From: Desulfoferula sp040751985
GTDB taxonomy: Bacteria > Desulfobacterota > Desulfarculia > Desulfarculales > Desulfarculaceae
Assembly: GCA_040751985.1 (NCBI GenBank)
Contig: JBFMFU010000088.1
Span: 55,272-119,271, forward strand
Direction: 5' to 3'
DNA: 64,000 nucleotides
Shown here piece by piece: positions 1-8,157 of this stretch; the stretch's first letter is position 1; each line of letters starts with the position of its first letter. Below the pieces are notes generated by a model. The model was not told the origin of the DNA. It did not search any database and was given only the letters and a program-made list of their open reading frames with translations. A program made the position numbers and the translations under genes.

Positions 1-83
1 GCGCGGCCCTTGCTTTTGCTCTCGGGCTTGGCCTTGGGTCGGGCCTTGCGGGGAGCCTTTTTTTTAGCGGGGCCAGGACTCAT
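1..83 (-). CDS. Lys/Pro/Ala-rich protein, N-terminal fragment cut by window edge
   Basis: An ATG on the minus strand at 83-81 opens a frame that stays open to the window edge. The visible 27 residues are dominated by Lys, Pro and Ala (MSPGPAKKKAPRKARP onward). An AGGT lies about five bases upstream of the ATG. Such basic tails occur in nucleic-acid-binding proteins, but no domain is visible here and no function is claimed. It would be divergent from the hydrolase gene that starts at 237. The call rests on composition and a weak ribosome site only. Confidence 0.4.
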   Translation of the reverse strand, partial: MSPGPAKKKAPRKARPKAKPESKSKGR

Positions 84-236
84 GCATACCTGCCGAGGTG
101 GAGCGTGGAAAAACCGCCTGCCAGCGCGGAGGGTTTGCGTTAATATTACCAGGCGTCGGGCGAAAAGGCATAAAGCCCGGCTGCCTAGAAGATATACTAG
201 CCGCCTCAGGCGGCGGCAACCAAAAAGGATATTTCC
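84..236. other. Intergenic region between divergent genes
   Basis: No gene is supported in this stretch between the cut-off minus-strand gene and the plus-strand hydrolase. It contains a short GC-rich hairpin near 200-214 (GCCGCCTCAGGCGGC) and ends with the AAGGA ribosome site of the next gene. I see no clear consensus promoter. Confidence 0.35.
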
Positions 237-1097
237 TTGCTCCCCAGCCCACCCTTGGAGCTCCCCCTTCCCCCGGAGATGCATCGCTATCGTCTGCCCC
301 GGCCTTGGGGCTGGCTGCACCTGGTGGCCGGCGGCGATGGCCCTTCTCTAATCATGGTGCACGGCCTGGGCGGCAGTTGCCAGGACTTCTTTGTGCTGGC
401 CCAATATTTGGCCTCGCGTTACACCCTTTTCCTGCCGGACCTGCCCGGTTTCGGCCGCTCGGACAAGCCGGACCTGCCCTACGGCCCGGCCTTTTTCGCC
501 CTGGAGCTGGCGGCCATGGCCGCGGAGCTGGGGATCAAGCGCGCCCACTGGCTGGGACACTCCCTGGGGGGGCAGGTGGTGCTGGCCCTGGCCCTGACCC
601 AGCCCGAGCTGGCCCAGCGCCTGGTGGGGGTATGCCCGGCCGGCGGCCACCTGGGCCCCACCGCCCTGCAGCGCGGCCTGCTGGCCGCCCTCACCAACGG
701 CCAGGACCGCCTGCGGGCCTTCCTGCCCTGGATGGTCAACCTGGGAGTGTGGTGGTGCTACGGCGACCCCCGCCACCCCAGCCGCCGGGAGCTGACCCGC
801 CGGGTGCGCTCCCAGTGGGCCGGCAGCGAGCGGCCCCGCCTGGAGCGCTCCCTCATCCGCGCGGCCAAGGAGCACCTGGCCACCCCCCTGTGGTCCTACA
901 TGAGCAATCTGCAAGCCCCGCTGCTGTTGATCGACGGCGTCCGGGACCGGGTGATCCCCGGACGCGACCTGGCCCGCCTGGCCCAGCACCTGCCGCCTGG
1001 TTCGCGGCACCTGCGCCTGCCCTGCGGTCACCTGCCGGTGTACACCATGCCCTACCGCCTCTCCCGCCTGGTGGATCAGTTCCTGGCCGGGGAGTGA
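237..1097 (+). CDS. alpha/beta hydrolase
   Basis: This 286-residue protein has the alpha/beta hydrolase layout: an HGLGG oxyanion-hole segment near 42-46, the nucleophile elbow GHSLGG with Ser109, an acidic residue in GVRDRVIPG (about Asp237) and a C-terminal His in CGHLP (about His265). It is probably a cytosolic esterase-like enzyme; the substrate cannot be read from sequence. The TTG start at 237 is chosen because AAGGA sits seven bases upstream. An ATG at 279 (residue 15) is an alternative but has GGAG directly abutting it. RecO follows after two bases, so the genes are probably cotranscribed. Confidence 0.85.
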   Translation: MLPSPPLELPLPPEMHRYRLPRPWGWLHLVAGGDGPSLIMVHGLGGSCQDFFVLAQYLASRYTLFLPDLPGFGRSDKPDLPYGPAFFALELAAMAAELGIKRAHWLGHSLGGQVVLALALTQPELAQRLVGVCPAGGHLGPTALQRGLLAALTNGQDRLRAFLPWMVNLGVWWCYGDPRHPSRRELTRRVRSQWAGSERPRLERSLIRAAKEHLATPLWSYMSNLQAPLLLIDGVRDRVIPGRDLARLAQHLPPGSRHLRLPCGHLPVYTMPYRLSRLVDQFLAGE

Positions 1098-1099
1098 GC

Positions 1100-1858
1100 G
1101 TGCTGCCCCGCCCCGCCAGCGGCCTGGTCCTGCGCCTGCGCCCCCTGGGCGAAAGCGACCTGCTGGTGGACCTGTTCTGCAAGGAGAGGGGCCGCCTCAC
1201 GGCCCTGGCCAAGGGCGGCAAGCGCAGCAAACAGCGTTTCTTCGGGGTGCTCCTGGCCGGGCATTTGCTGCAGCTGAGCCTGGCCCCCGGCAAGGCCGGG
1301 GACCTCTGGCGCCTGGAGGCGGCCGCGGTGCTAGAGCCCCACCTGGGCCTGCGCCAGGACTTCCGCCGCCTGCTGGCCGCGGGGCCGGTGCTGGAGCTGC
1401 TGCTGCGCGCCACTGCCCCCCATGACCCCCAGCCCGGCGTGCTGGAGCTGGCCCTCATTACCCTGGCCCGCCTGCAGCGCGGCGGCGAGGCCGCGGAACT
1501 GGCCTCGGCCCTGGTCATCTTTTTGGTGCGCCTGCTGGACCTGTTGGGCTACGGCCTGAACCTGGAGGCCTGCCTGGCCTGCGGCCGGCCGGCCGCGGAG
1601 ATAAACGAGCCCCGCCTGAGCCTGGCCGGCGGCCTGGCCTGCCCGGCCTGCCTCGAGGCCCAAGGCGCCCGGCCCGTGCCGCCGGGGCTGATCAAGTCCC
1701 TGGCCGCGGCTCGTGCCCTGGAGCCGGCCTCCCTGGCCCGGCTGCGCCTGGCCCCCACCCTGTTGCCCGGCGCCCTGGCCTTTCTGGCCGCCTTTTGGCG
1801 CGAGATCGCCGGCCACGACCTGCCCAGCCTGGGCCTGGCCGTCAAGTCCCTGTCCTGA
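1100..1858 (+). CDS. recO: DNA repair protein RecO
   Basis: RecO works with RecR and RecF to load RecA on SSB-coated single-stranded DNA in gap repair. The 252-residue product has the RecO N-terminal OB-fold pattern (LVLRLRPLGESDLLVDLF) and the four-Cys zinc site C158, C161, C181 and C184 (CLACG and CPACL). Length is normal for the family. The GTG start at 1100 follows the hydrolase stop by two bases and has GGAG five bases upstream. A longer open frame extends upstream but is the shadow of the hydrolase gene. Confidence 0.93.
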   Translation: MLPRPASGLVLRLRPLGESDLLVDLFCKERGRLTALAKGGKRSKQRFFGVLLAGHLLQLSLAPGKAGDLWRLEAAAVLEPHLGLRQDFRRLLAAGPVLELLLRATAPHDPQPGVLELALITLARLQRGGEAAELASALVIFLVRLLDLLGYGLNLEACLACGRPAAEINEPRLSLAGGLACPACLEAQGARPVPPGLIKSLAAARALEPASLARLRLAPTLLPGALAFLAAFWREIAGHDLPSLGLAVKSLS

Positions 1859-1897
1859 ACCTCGGCTGCCGCTTTTGGCAGTGAATCGCCATTCAGG

Positions 1898-1926
1898 TTG
1901 ACACCTTTTTCGCCTGGTGTTTAATT
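1898..1926 (+). promoter_or_regulatory. Promoter for acyl-CoA synthetase
   Basis: A perfect TTGACA at 1898-1903 is followed by 17 bases and TTAATT at 1921-1926. It lies downstream of recO and leaves a leader of about 90 bases before the synthetase ATG at 2025. Confidence 0.65.
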
Positions 1927-2024
1927 GGGGTACGGCTGCGGGCCAGGCGGTCCGCGGCTGCACGCGTCCCAGGAGGGGGCGCCAGCGCACGCACGAATTC
2001 AGCGGGAAACCCAACGAGGTCAGC

Positions 2025-4103
2025 ATGAAGCAGTTCTTCTACCCGAAATCCATCGCCGTCCTGGGTGTCTCCCCGCGGCCGGGCAATATGGGCCGCAACA
2101 TCGTCTCCAACCTGGAGTCCGCCGGCTACCAGGGCGACATATACCTGGTCTCCCCCCGGGGCGGCGAGTTCCACGACCGCCGCATATACACCAATGTGGC
2201 CGAGCTGCCGGCGGCGCCCGAGCTGGCCGTGGTGCTTACCCCGGCGGCCACGGTGCCTGGCCTGGTGGCCGATTGTGGTGCCAAGGGCGTCAAGCGGGTG
2301 ATCGTGGAGACCGGCGGCTTTTCCGAGCTGGGGCCCCAGGGCGCGGAGCTGGAGCGCGAGCTGTCCGCCACCGTGAAAAAATACGGCCTACGCATGATCG
2401 GGCCCAACTGCATCGGCGTGATGTGCACCGAGTCGGGGGTGTCCGTGGGCTTCCCGCTCCTGGGCCGGGAGATACCGGCCGGCGGCCTGTCCATCATCAG
2501 CCAGAGCGGCGGCATCGGCCTGACCTACGTGGCCGGATCGGCCGAGAGCAAGGTGGGCCTGGCCAAGTTCATCAGCGTGGGCAACAAGCTGGATGTAAAC
2601 GAGGCCGACCTGCTGGCCTACCTCATCGAGGACCCCCAGACCCGCTTCATCATGATGTACCTGGAGTCGGTGGTGCAGGGCCGGGCCATGTACGACCTGA
2701 TCCGCTCCACGGACAAGCCGGTGGTGGTGCACAAGTCCAACATCGGCGAGCTGACCCACAACATAGCCAGCAGCCACACCGCGGCCCTGGCCAACGACGA
2801 CGCCCTGGTGGACGCGGCCCTCAAGCAGGCCGGGGCCATCCGGGCCAACACCGTCTTCGACGCCTTTCAGATATTAAAGGGCCTCAGCCTGCCCAAGGCC
2901 AAGGGCAAGCGTGTGATGATCATTTCCCGCTCCGGCGGCCACGCGGTCACTGCCGCCGACGCGGCCTTTCGCTGGGGCCTGGAGCTGCCCCAGCCGCCCA
3001 AGGAGTACACCGCCCCCATCCAGGAGCTGACCAGGGCCTCGGTGATCAAGCTGCAGAACCCCCTGGACCTGGGCGACATGTTCCACATGGAGCTGTACGT
3101 GGAGATTCTGCGCGGGGCACTGTCTTTGGACAACGTGGACGCGGTGGTGCTGATCCACGGTTACCGCGGGCCCGAGGCCGAGCCCTCGCGCAAGCTGCTG
3201 CTCAAGGTGGGCGAGCTGTGCCGGCAGCACAACAAGCCGGTGGGGCTGTGCCTGCTGGTGGAGCCTGAGGAGGCCCTGCGGGCCGTCCAGATGACCGACC
3301 TGCCCGTGTTCCCCTTCGCCGACCAGGCCATCATGGCCATTGCCCAGGCCCAATGGGCCGGCAGCGTGCCCAAGCCGCAGCCGCCCTCCTGCGGCAGCGA
3401 AATGGACCTGGCGCGCTGCCGCCGTATCCTGGCCGCCCACGACCAGGACGGCTGGCTGGAGCTGCCCGAGGCCCTGCACCTGCTGATGGCCGCCGGCATC
3501 CCGGTAGCGGCCTTTGCCGCTGCCCTGGACCCGGCCGAGGCCGCGGCGGCGGCCGCCACCATGGGCTGGCCGGTGGTGCTCAAGGCCGTGGGCGGCGGGC
3601 AGCTGCTGCACAAGACCGAGGTGGGCGGCGTGGTGCTGGACCTGGCCGACGGCGCGGCCGTGGAGGCCGCGGCCCAGCGCATGTTCAGCGAGCTGGGTGC
3701 CCGCCGGGTGGTGGTCATGAGCCAGGTCAAGGGCGGCCAGGAGCTGATCCTGGGCGCCAAGCAGGATCCGGCCTTCGGCCCCCTCATCCTGTTCGGCCTG
3801 GGCGGCGTCGCCGCCGAGGCCCTCAAGGACGTGAGCCTGCGCCTGGCGCCGGTGGACGACCGCGAGGCCGGCCAGATGCTGGACGAGCTCAGGGGCGCGG
3901 CCCTCTTGAAAGGCTTCCGGGGCCGTCCGGCAATCAAGCGGCCGGCGGTGCTGGAGGCCATCATGCGCCTGGGTTTGTTGATGCAGCGCCTGCCGGGCAT
4001 CGCCGAACTGGACGTCAACCCCCTGCTGGCCGGGCCCGGCGGCGTGATGGCCGTGGACGCCCGGGTGCGGGTGAACCCCGGCGCCTTCCAGCCGGGGCAT
4101 TAG
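2025..4103 (+). CDS. acyl-CoA synthetase (ADP/NDP-forming), fused alpha-beta type
   Basis: This enzyme class converts an acyl-CoA plus ADP and phosphate to the free acid, CoA and ATP, giving substrate-level ATP in anaerobes. The 692-residue protein has an N-terminal CoA-binding Rossmann domain (from FYPKSIAVLGVS), a succinyl-CoA-ligase-like middle with SQSGGIG near 160-165, and the phospho-His region SSHTAALA with His251. A C-terminal ATP-grasp domain follows from about residue 480, including VVLKAVGGG and LLHKTEVGGV. The domain order is that of fused bacterial enzymes. The ATG at 2025 has GAGGT four bases upstream; the frame upstream to 1917 overlaps the promoter and is not used. The substrate (acetate, aryl acetate or other) is not determined; iorAB at 30-32 kb would produce suitable aryl-acyl-CoAs. 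Confidence 0.9.
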   Translation: MKQFFYPKSIAVLGVSPRPGNMGRNIVSNLESAGYQGDIYLVSPRGGEFHDRRIYTNVAELPAAPELAVVLTPAATVPGLVADCGAKGVKRVIVETGGFSELGPQGAELERELSATVKKYGLRMIGPNCIGVMCTESGVSVGFPLLGREIPAGGLSIISQSGGIGLTYVAGSAESKVGLAKFISVGNKLDVNEADLLAYLIEDPQTRFIMMYLESVVQGRAMYDLIRSTDKPVVVHKSNIGELTHNIASSHTAALANDDALVDAALKQAGAIRANTVFDAFQILKGLSLPKAKGKRVMIISRSGGHAVTAADAAFRWGLELPQPPKEYTAPIQELTRASVIKLQNPLDLGDMFHMELYVEILRGALSLDNVDAVVLIHGYRGPEAEPSRKLLLKVGELCRQHNKPVGLCLLVEPEEALRAVQMTDLPVFPFADQAIMAIAQAQWAGSVPKPQPPSCGSEMDLARCRRILAAHDQDGWLELPEALHLLMAAGIPVAAFAAALDPAEAAAAAATMGWPVVLKAVGGGQLLHKTEVGGVVLDLADGAAVEAAAQRMFSELGARRVVVMSQVKGGQELILGAKQDPAFGPLILFGLGGVAAEALKDVSLRLAPVDDREAGQMLDELRGAALLKGFRGRPAIKRPAVLEAIMRLGLLMQRLPGIAELDVNPLLAGPGGVMAVDARVRVNPGAFQPGH

Positions 4104-4356
4104 CCCGTATATTTCATGAAGGTTGGGCGGCATCGTTGTTTAGAATTTATTTGCGCGGTGGCTGGGGAAAATCATGGTGATCGACCATATACAGTTTGCA
4201 TCTTGGCCCGGCACAGCCAGCCGCCGGCAGACAAGGCACCCGGCGAGCGAGCGCCGCAGGTGTGGTCAAAGCTACATCGAGGCGCGAGCGAAGCCGGCAA
4301 CGCAGTATGCCGGGGACTGGCGAAGCCGGACGCCCGGCCTTCATGAAATATCCGGG
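4104..4356. mobile_element. MITE-like element with 26-bp imperfect terminal inverted repeats
   Basis: The left end (4104-4129) and right end (4331-4356) are inverted repeats matching at 23 of 26 positions, both containing TTCATGAA. The 201-bp interior has no convincing gene. It contains a perfect 6-bp hairpin at 4294-4313 (CCGGCA/TGCCGG) and the 10-bp direct repeat GCGAAGCCGG twice. The element starts directly after the TAG stop of the synthetase and ends 14 bases before the next start codon. I infer a non-autonomous mobile element or large REP-like repeat; no transposase or clear target duplication is visible, and no second copy lies in this window. Confidence 0.6.
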
Positions 4357-4370
4357 CTTGAGGGTCGCCT

Positions 4371-5363
4371 ATGACCGCCGGCCGCCTGCTGGGCCTCACC
4401 TCCACCATCCCCGTGGAGATCGCCCTGGCCGGCGGCTGGACCCCGGTGGACCTGAACAACCGCTTCATCAGCGACCCGGACCCAGCCGGGCTGGTGCAGC
4501 GGGCCGAGGACCTGGGCCTGCCCCGCACCCTCTGCGCCTGGATCAAGGGCATCTACGCCTGGTGCCTGGACCACCCTGAGGTGGAGGCCATCGTGGGCGT
4601 CACCCGGGGCGACTGCTCCAACACCCACGCCCTGATGGAGCTGCTGGCCAGCGCCGGCCGCCGCATCATCCCCTTTGACTTCCCCCACCAGCGCCATTGG
4701 GCCGACCTCAGTGAGCAGATGGCCCGCCTGGCCGCGGCCCTGGGCGCGGACCTGGAGCGGGCTCGGGCCGTGCAGCGCCAGCTTATGCCCCTGCGCCAGG
4801 ACCTGGAGCGCCTGGATGACCTGACCTGGCGCAAGGGCCAGGTGAGCGGCCAGGAGAACCACCTCTGGCTGGTCAGCGCCAGCGACTTCGAGGGCGATCC
4901 GGCCGCCTTCCACACCCGTCTGCGCGACTTCCTGGCCCAGGCTGGGGAGCGGCCACCGGCCAGGCCTCGGGTGCGCTTGGGGCTGCTGGGCGTGCCGCCC
5001 ATCATCAGCGGCCTGCATCAGACCCTGGCCGAGATGGGCGCGGAGGTGGTGTTCAACGAGGTGCCCCGGCAGTTCGCCATGCTGCCCCCGGAGCCGGACC
5101 TGGACCTGGCCGGCCAGTACGCCCGCTACACCTACCCCTACGACGTGTTCGGCCGCCTGGCCGACGTGCGGGCCCAGGCCCGGCGCCGGCGTCTGGACGG
5201 CCTGATCCACTACACCCAGAGCTTTTGCTGGCGGCAGATGCAGGACCTGATCCTGCGTCGGGAGCTGGACCTGCCCCTGCTCACCCTGGAGGGCGACCGG
5301 GTGGGGCCGGTGGACGGCCGCACCCGCCTGCGCCTAGAGGCCTTCGTGGAGCTGCTGGCCTGA
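4371..5363 (+). CDS. 2-hydroxyacyl-CoA dehydratase subunit D-like protein (HgdB family)
   Basis: The 330-residue protein resembles the FeS-carrying subunits of 2-hydroxyacyl-CoA dehydratases and benzoyl-CoA reductases. Candidate cluster ligands are Cys55 (RTLCAW), Cys82 (TRGDCSN) and Cys286 (SFCWRQ), the usual three-Cys spacing of the family; Cys65 is also present. Known family members act as heterodimers with an ATP-dependent activator, and neither partner gene is in this window. The ATG at 4371 has AGGG upstream. It could be a real dehydratase subunit or one of the uncharacterised single-subunit homologues common in anaerobes. Confidence 0.75.
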   Translation: MTAGRLLGLTSTIPVEIALAGGWTPVDLNNRFISDPDPAGLVQRAEDLGLPRTLCAWIKGIYAWCLDHPEVEAIVGVTRGDCSNTHALMELLASAGRRIIPFDFPHQRHWADLSEQMARLAAALGADLERARAVQRQLMPLRQDLERLDDLTWRKGQVSGQENHLWLVSASDFEGDPAAFHTRLRDFLAQAGERPPARPRVRLGLLGVPPIISGLHQTLAEMGAEVVFNEVPRQFAMLPPEPDLDLAGQYARYTYPYDVFGRLADVRAQARRRRLDGLIHYTQSFCWRQMQDLILRRELDLPLLTLEGDRVGPVDGRTRLRLEAFVELLA

Positions 5364-5441
5364 GGCCCGGTCGCCAGGCCGCGCCTGGGCTGGTATCTTT
5401 GCTTAGTCAGTCGCTTACCCCTCGTCTCGCGCGGAGCGCTC

Positions 5442-6509
5442 ATGAGCCACAAGGACGATGAATTTCCCATTGATCAGGAGCTGGAGGCGCCGCTTAAGAC
5501 CGTGCGCTACCCTGGCTTTGACCTCGACATCATAGCCATGGAGCTGGTCACCGAGGCCAAGCTGGTGGACGGCAAGGCCGTGATCAAGCTGCGGCCGGTG
5601 GCTGCCCCGCCCCAGGTGCGCGAGCAACTGGAGAACGACATCGCGGCCGCGGTGCGCCGGGCCATTGGCGTGGCCGAGGTGGAGCTGCACCTGCCCCAAC
5701 CCACCCCGCCCAAGGAGAAGCGCGGACCCCGGCCCATCCCGGGCGTCAAGTGGGTGGTGCCGGTGGCCTCGGGCAAGGGCGGCGTGGGCAAGTCCACCCT
5801 GGCCGTGAACCTGGCCGTGGGGCTCAAGACCCTGGGCCTGAGCGTGGGCATCCTGGACCTGGACCTCTACGGCCCCTCCATCCCCCTGATGCTGGGAGCC
5901 AGCAAGGCGCGGCCCGGCGCGGCTGGGGACATGATCGCGCCGGTGGAGGCCCACGGCCTCAAGGTGATGTCCGTGGGGTTCCTCATCGGCAGCGGCAAGG
6001 CCTTGATCTGGCGGGGGCCCCTGGTGATGAAGGCCGTGCGCCAGCTCTTGCACGAGGTGGCCTGGGCGCCCCTGGACGCGCTGGTGCTGGACCTGCCGCC
6101 GGGCACCGGCGACGTGCAGATAACCATGGCCCAGGAGGTGCCCATCAGCGGCGCGGTGGTGGTGACCACCCCCCAGGACGTGGCCCTGCTGGACGCGGTC
6201 AAGGGGGTGGATATGTTCAAAAGCGTGGGCGCGCCGGTGCTGGGCATCGTGGAGAACATGAGCTACTTCGCCTGCCCGGACTGCGGCAGCCGGCACGAAA
6301 TCTTCGGCCACGGCTCGGTGGAGCCGCTCTGCGCCAGGCTGGGCGTACCCTACCTGGGCGAGATTCCCCTGGACCCGGTGGTGCGGCGCCTGGCCGACCA
6401 GGGCCAGCCGGCGGTGGAGGCGGGCCAGGAGCAAGCCCAGCCCTACCTGGACCTGGCGCGCAAGGTGCTGGCCAGTCTGCAGCAGGGCGCCAGCGCGCAG
6501 GTGCACTGA
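5442..6509 (+). CDS. apbC: Mrp/ApbC/NBP35-type iron-sulfur cluster carrier ATPase
   Basis: Mrp/ApbC proteins are cytosolic P-loop ATPases that carry and transfer 4Fe-4S clusters. The 355-residue product has an N-terminal DUF59/MIP18-like segment (about 15-85) and the deviant Walker A motif GKGGVGKST at 111-119. DLDLYGPSIP follows, and the cluster-binding C278-x-x-C281 (CPDC) is near the C terminus. The ATG at 5442 is preceded by GGAG. The downstream NifU-domain gene overlaps its stop by one base (TGATG), so the two are translationally coupled and probably act together in FeS assembly for the many FeS enzymes nearby. Confidence 0.92.
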   Translation: MSHKDDEFPIDQELEAPLKTVRYPGFDLDIIAMELVTEAKLVDGKAVIKLRPVAAPPQVREQLENDIAAAVRRAIGVAEVELHLPQPTPPKEKRGPRPIPGVKWVVPVASGKGGVGKSTLAVNLAVGLKTLGLSVGILDLDLYGPSIPLMLGASKARPGAAGDMIAPVEAHGLKVMSVGFLIGSGKALIWRGPLVMKAVRQLLHEVAWAPLDALVLDLPPGTGDVQITMAQEVPISGAVVVTTPQDVALLDAVKGVDMFKSVGAPVLGIVENMSYFACPDCGSRHEIFGHGSVEPLCARLGVPYLGEIPLDPVVRRLADQGQPAVEAGQEQAQPYLDLARKVLASLQQGASAQVH

Positions 6510-6745
6510 TGGCCGCCCTGACCCGCGAGGCGGTGGAGCTGGCCCTGGAGGAGGCCCGCGGCCCCCTGCGCCAGCACGGCGGTAACGTGGAGCTGTTGGG
6601 GGTCAACGATCAGGGCGTGGTGCTGGTGCGCCTGGTGGGGGCCTGCTCGGGCTGCGCCGCGGCCTCGGCCACGCTCAAGGACGTGATCGAAAAGACCCTC
6701 AAGGAAAAGCTGCCCCAGGTCAGCCGGGTCGAGGCCCTGATGTAG
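6509..6745 (+). CDS. NifU C-terminal domain (Nfu-type) FeS scaffold protein
   Basis: This 78-residue protein is a free-standing NifU C-terminal domain. It has the pattern RQHGGNVELLGV followed by the cluster-binding C46-x-x-C49 (ACSGCAAAS), and it ends in QVSRVEAL as typical Nfu proteins do. Such proteins hold or deliver a 4Fe-4S cluster between subunits. The ATG overlaps the last base of the apbC stop, so I infer it is made together with ApbC. A rho-independent terminator follows at 6769. Confidence 0.9.
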   Translation: MAALTREAVELALEEARGPLRQHGGNVELLGVNDQGVVLVRLVGACSGCAAASATLKDVIEKTLKEKLPQVSRVEALM

Positions 6746-6768
6746 AGTCCGTCCCTTTTGCCTGTCAC

Positions 6769-6797
6769 AAGCCCAGGCCCCTGCCCGGGCTTTTTTT
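6769..6797 (+). terminator. Rho-independent terminator after apbC-nfu
   Basis: An eight-pair stem with one mismatch (AGCCCAGG with CCCGGGCT) is followed by seven T residues at 6791-6797. Confidence 0.8.
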
Positions 6798-6915
6798 ACG
6801 CCAGCGCCTGCCCGCCTGTGCCAAAATTTAATTAAGGACGCCCGGCCGCGCCTGCCGGCGGCCGCGGCCTCCCTGAAACGCTTAACCCACGATTCGCCCA
6901 ATCAAGGAGTCGGCC

Positions 6916-7380
6916 ATGCTGGATTTCAAGAAGGTGCTCTTTCCCATAGACCTGTCCGAGACCTCGCCCCTTTTGGTGGATTACGTGCGCACCGTGGCCG
7001 AGCGCTTCGGCGCCGAGCTGCACGTGGTCAACGTGATGCGCGAGCCCCTGGCCAGCACCTCGGGCATCGACATGAGCCGCGAGGAGCTGGACCGCATCCG
7101 CAGCGGCGTGCTGGCCGGCGCCCGCGCCCAGTTGGAGGACTTCGCCAAGAAGCACTTCGGCGGCCTGAGCAAGGTGACCACCATGCAACTGCGCGGCGAC
7201 CCCTCGGATGAGATCCTGAACTACATCCAGCAGCAGGGCATATCCCTGGTGGTGATGGGCACGCACGGCCGCAAGGGCCTGGACAAGATAATCTTCGGCA
7301 GCGTGGCCCAGCGCATCGTGCAGATGTCGCCGGCGCCGGTGTTGACCATCAACCCCTATCGCATCAAGCTGGGTTCCTGA
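6916..7380 (+). CDS. Universal stress protein (UspA family)
   Basis: The 154-residue product is a single Usp domain: KKVLFPIDLSE at the N terminus and the ATP-binding signature GTHGRKG, nine residues, GS (from about residue 115). These cytosolic proteins bind ATP or related nucleotides and are usually induced by growth arrest or energy stress. AAGGAG lies eight bases before the ATG. It stands alone between a terminator and queC. A second Usp is encoded at 42574-43041. Confidence 0.9.
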   Translation: MLDFKKVLFPIDLSETSPLLVDYVRTVAERFGAELHVVNVMREPLASTSGIDMSREELDRIRSGVLAGARAQLEDFAKKHFGGLSKVTTMQLRGDPSDEILNYIQQQGISLVVMGTHGRKGLDKIIFGSVAQRIVQMSPAPVLTINPYRIKLGS

Positions 7381-7449
7381 GCCGCGGCGCCGGGTGGGGG
7401 GCCGGTGCCGCACAGGTTATAATCCGAGGCCACCTGGCTTGGAGCAGCC

Positions 7450-8151
7450 GTGAACCCAACCGCCTCCAAACCCGCCGCCGTGGTGCTCCTATCCGGCGGA
7501 CTGGACTCCAGCACCTGCCTGGCCCTGGCCTTGAGCCAGGGCTATGACTGCTACGCCCTGACCGTGCGCTATGGCCAGCGCCACCAAGCCGAGCTGGAGG
7601 CGGCCCGGCGGGTGGCCCAGGCCCTGGGCGTCCGCCAGCACCTGGAGCTGTCCGTGGACCTGGCCGCGGTGGGCGGCTCGGCCCTCACCGCCGACATCGC
7701 GGTGCCCAAGGGCCGCGACGCGGCCCAGATGGCCCAAGGCGTGCCTATCACTTACGTGCCGGCGCGCAACACGGTGTTCCTGTCCCTGGCCCTGGCCTGG
7801 GCCGAGACGCTGTCGGCGGAGCACATCTTTATCGGGGTTAACGCCCTGGACTACTCGGGCTACCCGGACTGCCGTCCGGAGTTCATCATGGCCTTCGAGA
7901 ACCTGGCCGCCCTGGCCACCAAGATGGGCACCGAGCAGGGCCGCCGCATACGGATTCACACCCCCCTGATCCGCATGAGCAAGGCCCAGATCATCCAGAC
8001 CGGCCTGGCCCTGGGCCTGGACTACGGCCTGACCCACTCCTGCTACGACCCTGATCCCCAGGGGCGGCCCTGCCGGGCCTGCGACTCCTGCCTGCTGCGG
8101 GCCAAGGGCTTTGCCGAGGCCGGCGCCCGCGATCCCCTGCTGACGGCCTGA
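7450..8151 (+). CDS. queC: 7-cyano-7-deazaguanine synthase QueC
   Basis: QueC makes preQ0 from 7-carboxy-7-deazaguanine with ATP and ammonia, in the queuosine pathway. The 233-residue protein carries the PP-loop motif SGGLDSS (15-21) and the C-terminal zinc ligands Cys198, Cys208, Cys211 and Cys214. The GTG start at 7450 follows GGAG. A TATAAT lies at 7418-7423, though I see no good -35 partner. No preQ1 riboswitch is visible upstream and no other queuosine gene is in the window. Confidence 0.93.
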   Translation: MNPTASKPAAVVLLSGGLDSSTCLALALSQGYDCYALTVRYGQRHQAELEAARRVAQALGVRQHLELSVDLAAVGGSALTADIAVPKGRDAAQMAQGVPITYVPARNTVFLSLALAWAETLSAEHIFIGVNALDYSGYPDCRPEFIMAFENLAALATKMGTEQGRRIRIHTPLIRMSKAQIIQTGLALGLDYGLTHSCYDPDPQGRPCRACDSCLLRAKGFAEAGARDPLLTA

Positions 8152-8157
8152 GCCAGC

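Noticed and set aside
98..1099. Upstream part of the recO frame as an N-terminal extension
   Set aside because: Pro/Gly/Arg-rich low-complexity translation that overlaps the alpha/beta hydrolase; RecO is complete from 1100.
4116..4346. 76-residue frame inside the MITE-like element
   Set aside because: It begins in one inverted repeat and ends in the other, has no ribosome site and unusual composition.
7381..7449. preQ1 riboswitch before queC
   Set aside because: The leader is under 30 bases after the TATAAT and lacks the conserved aptamer.
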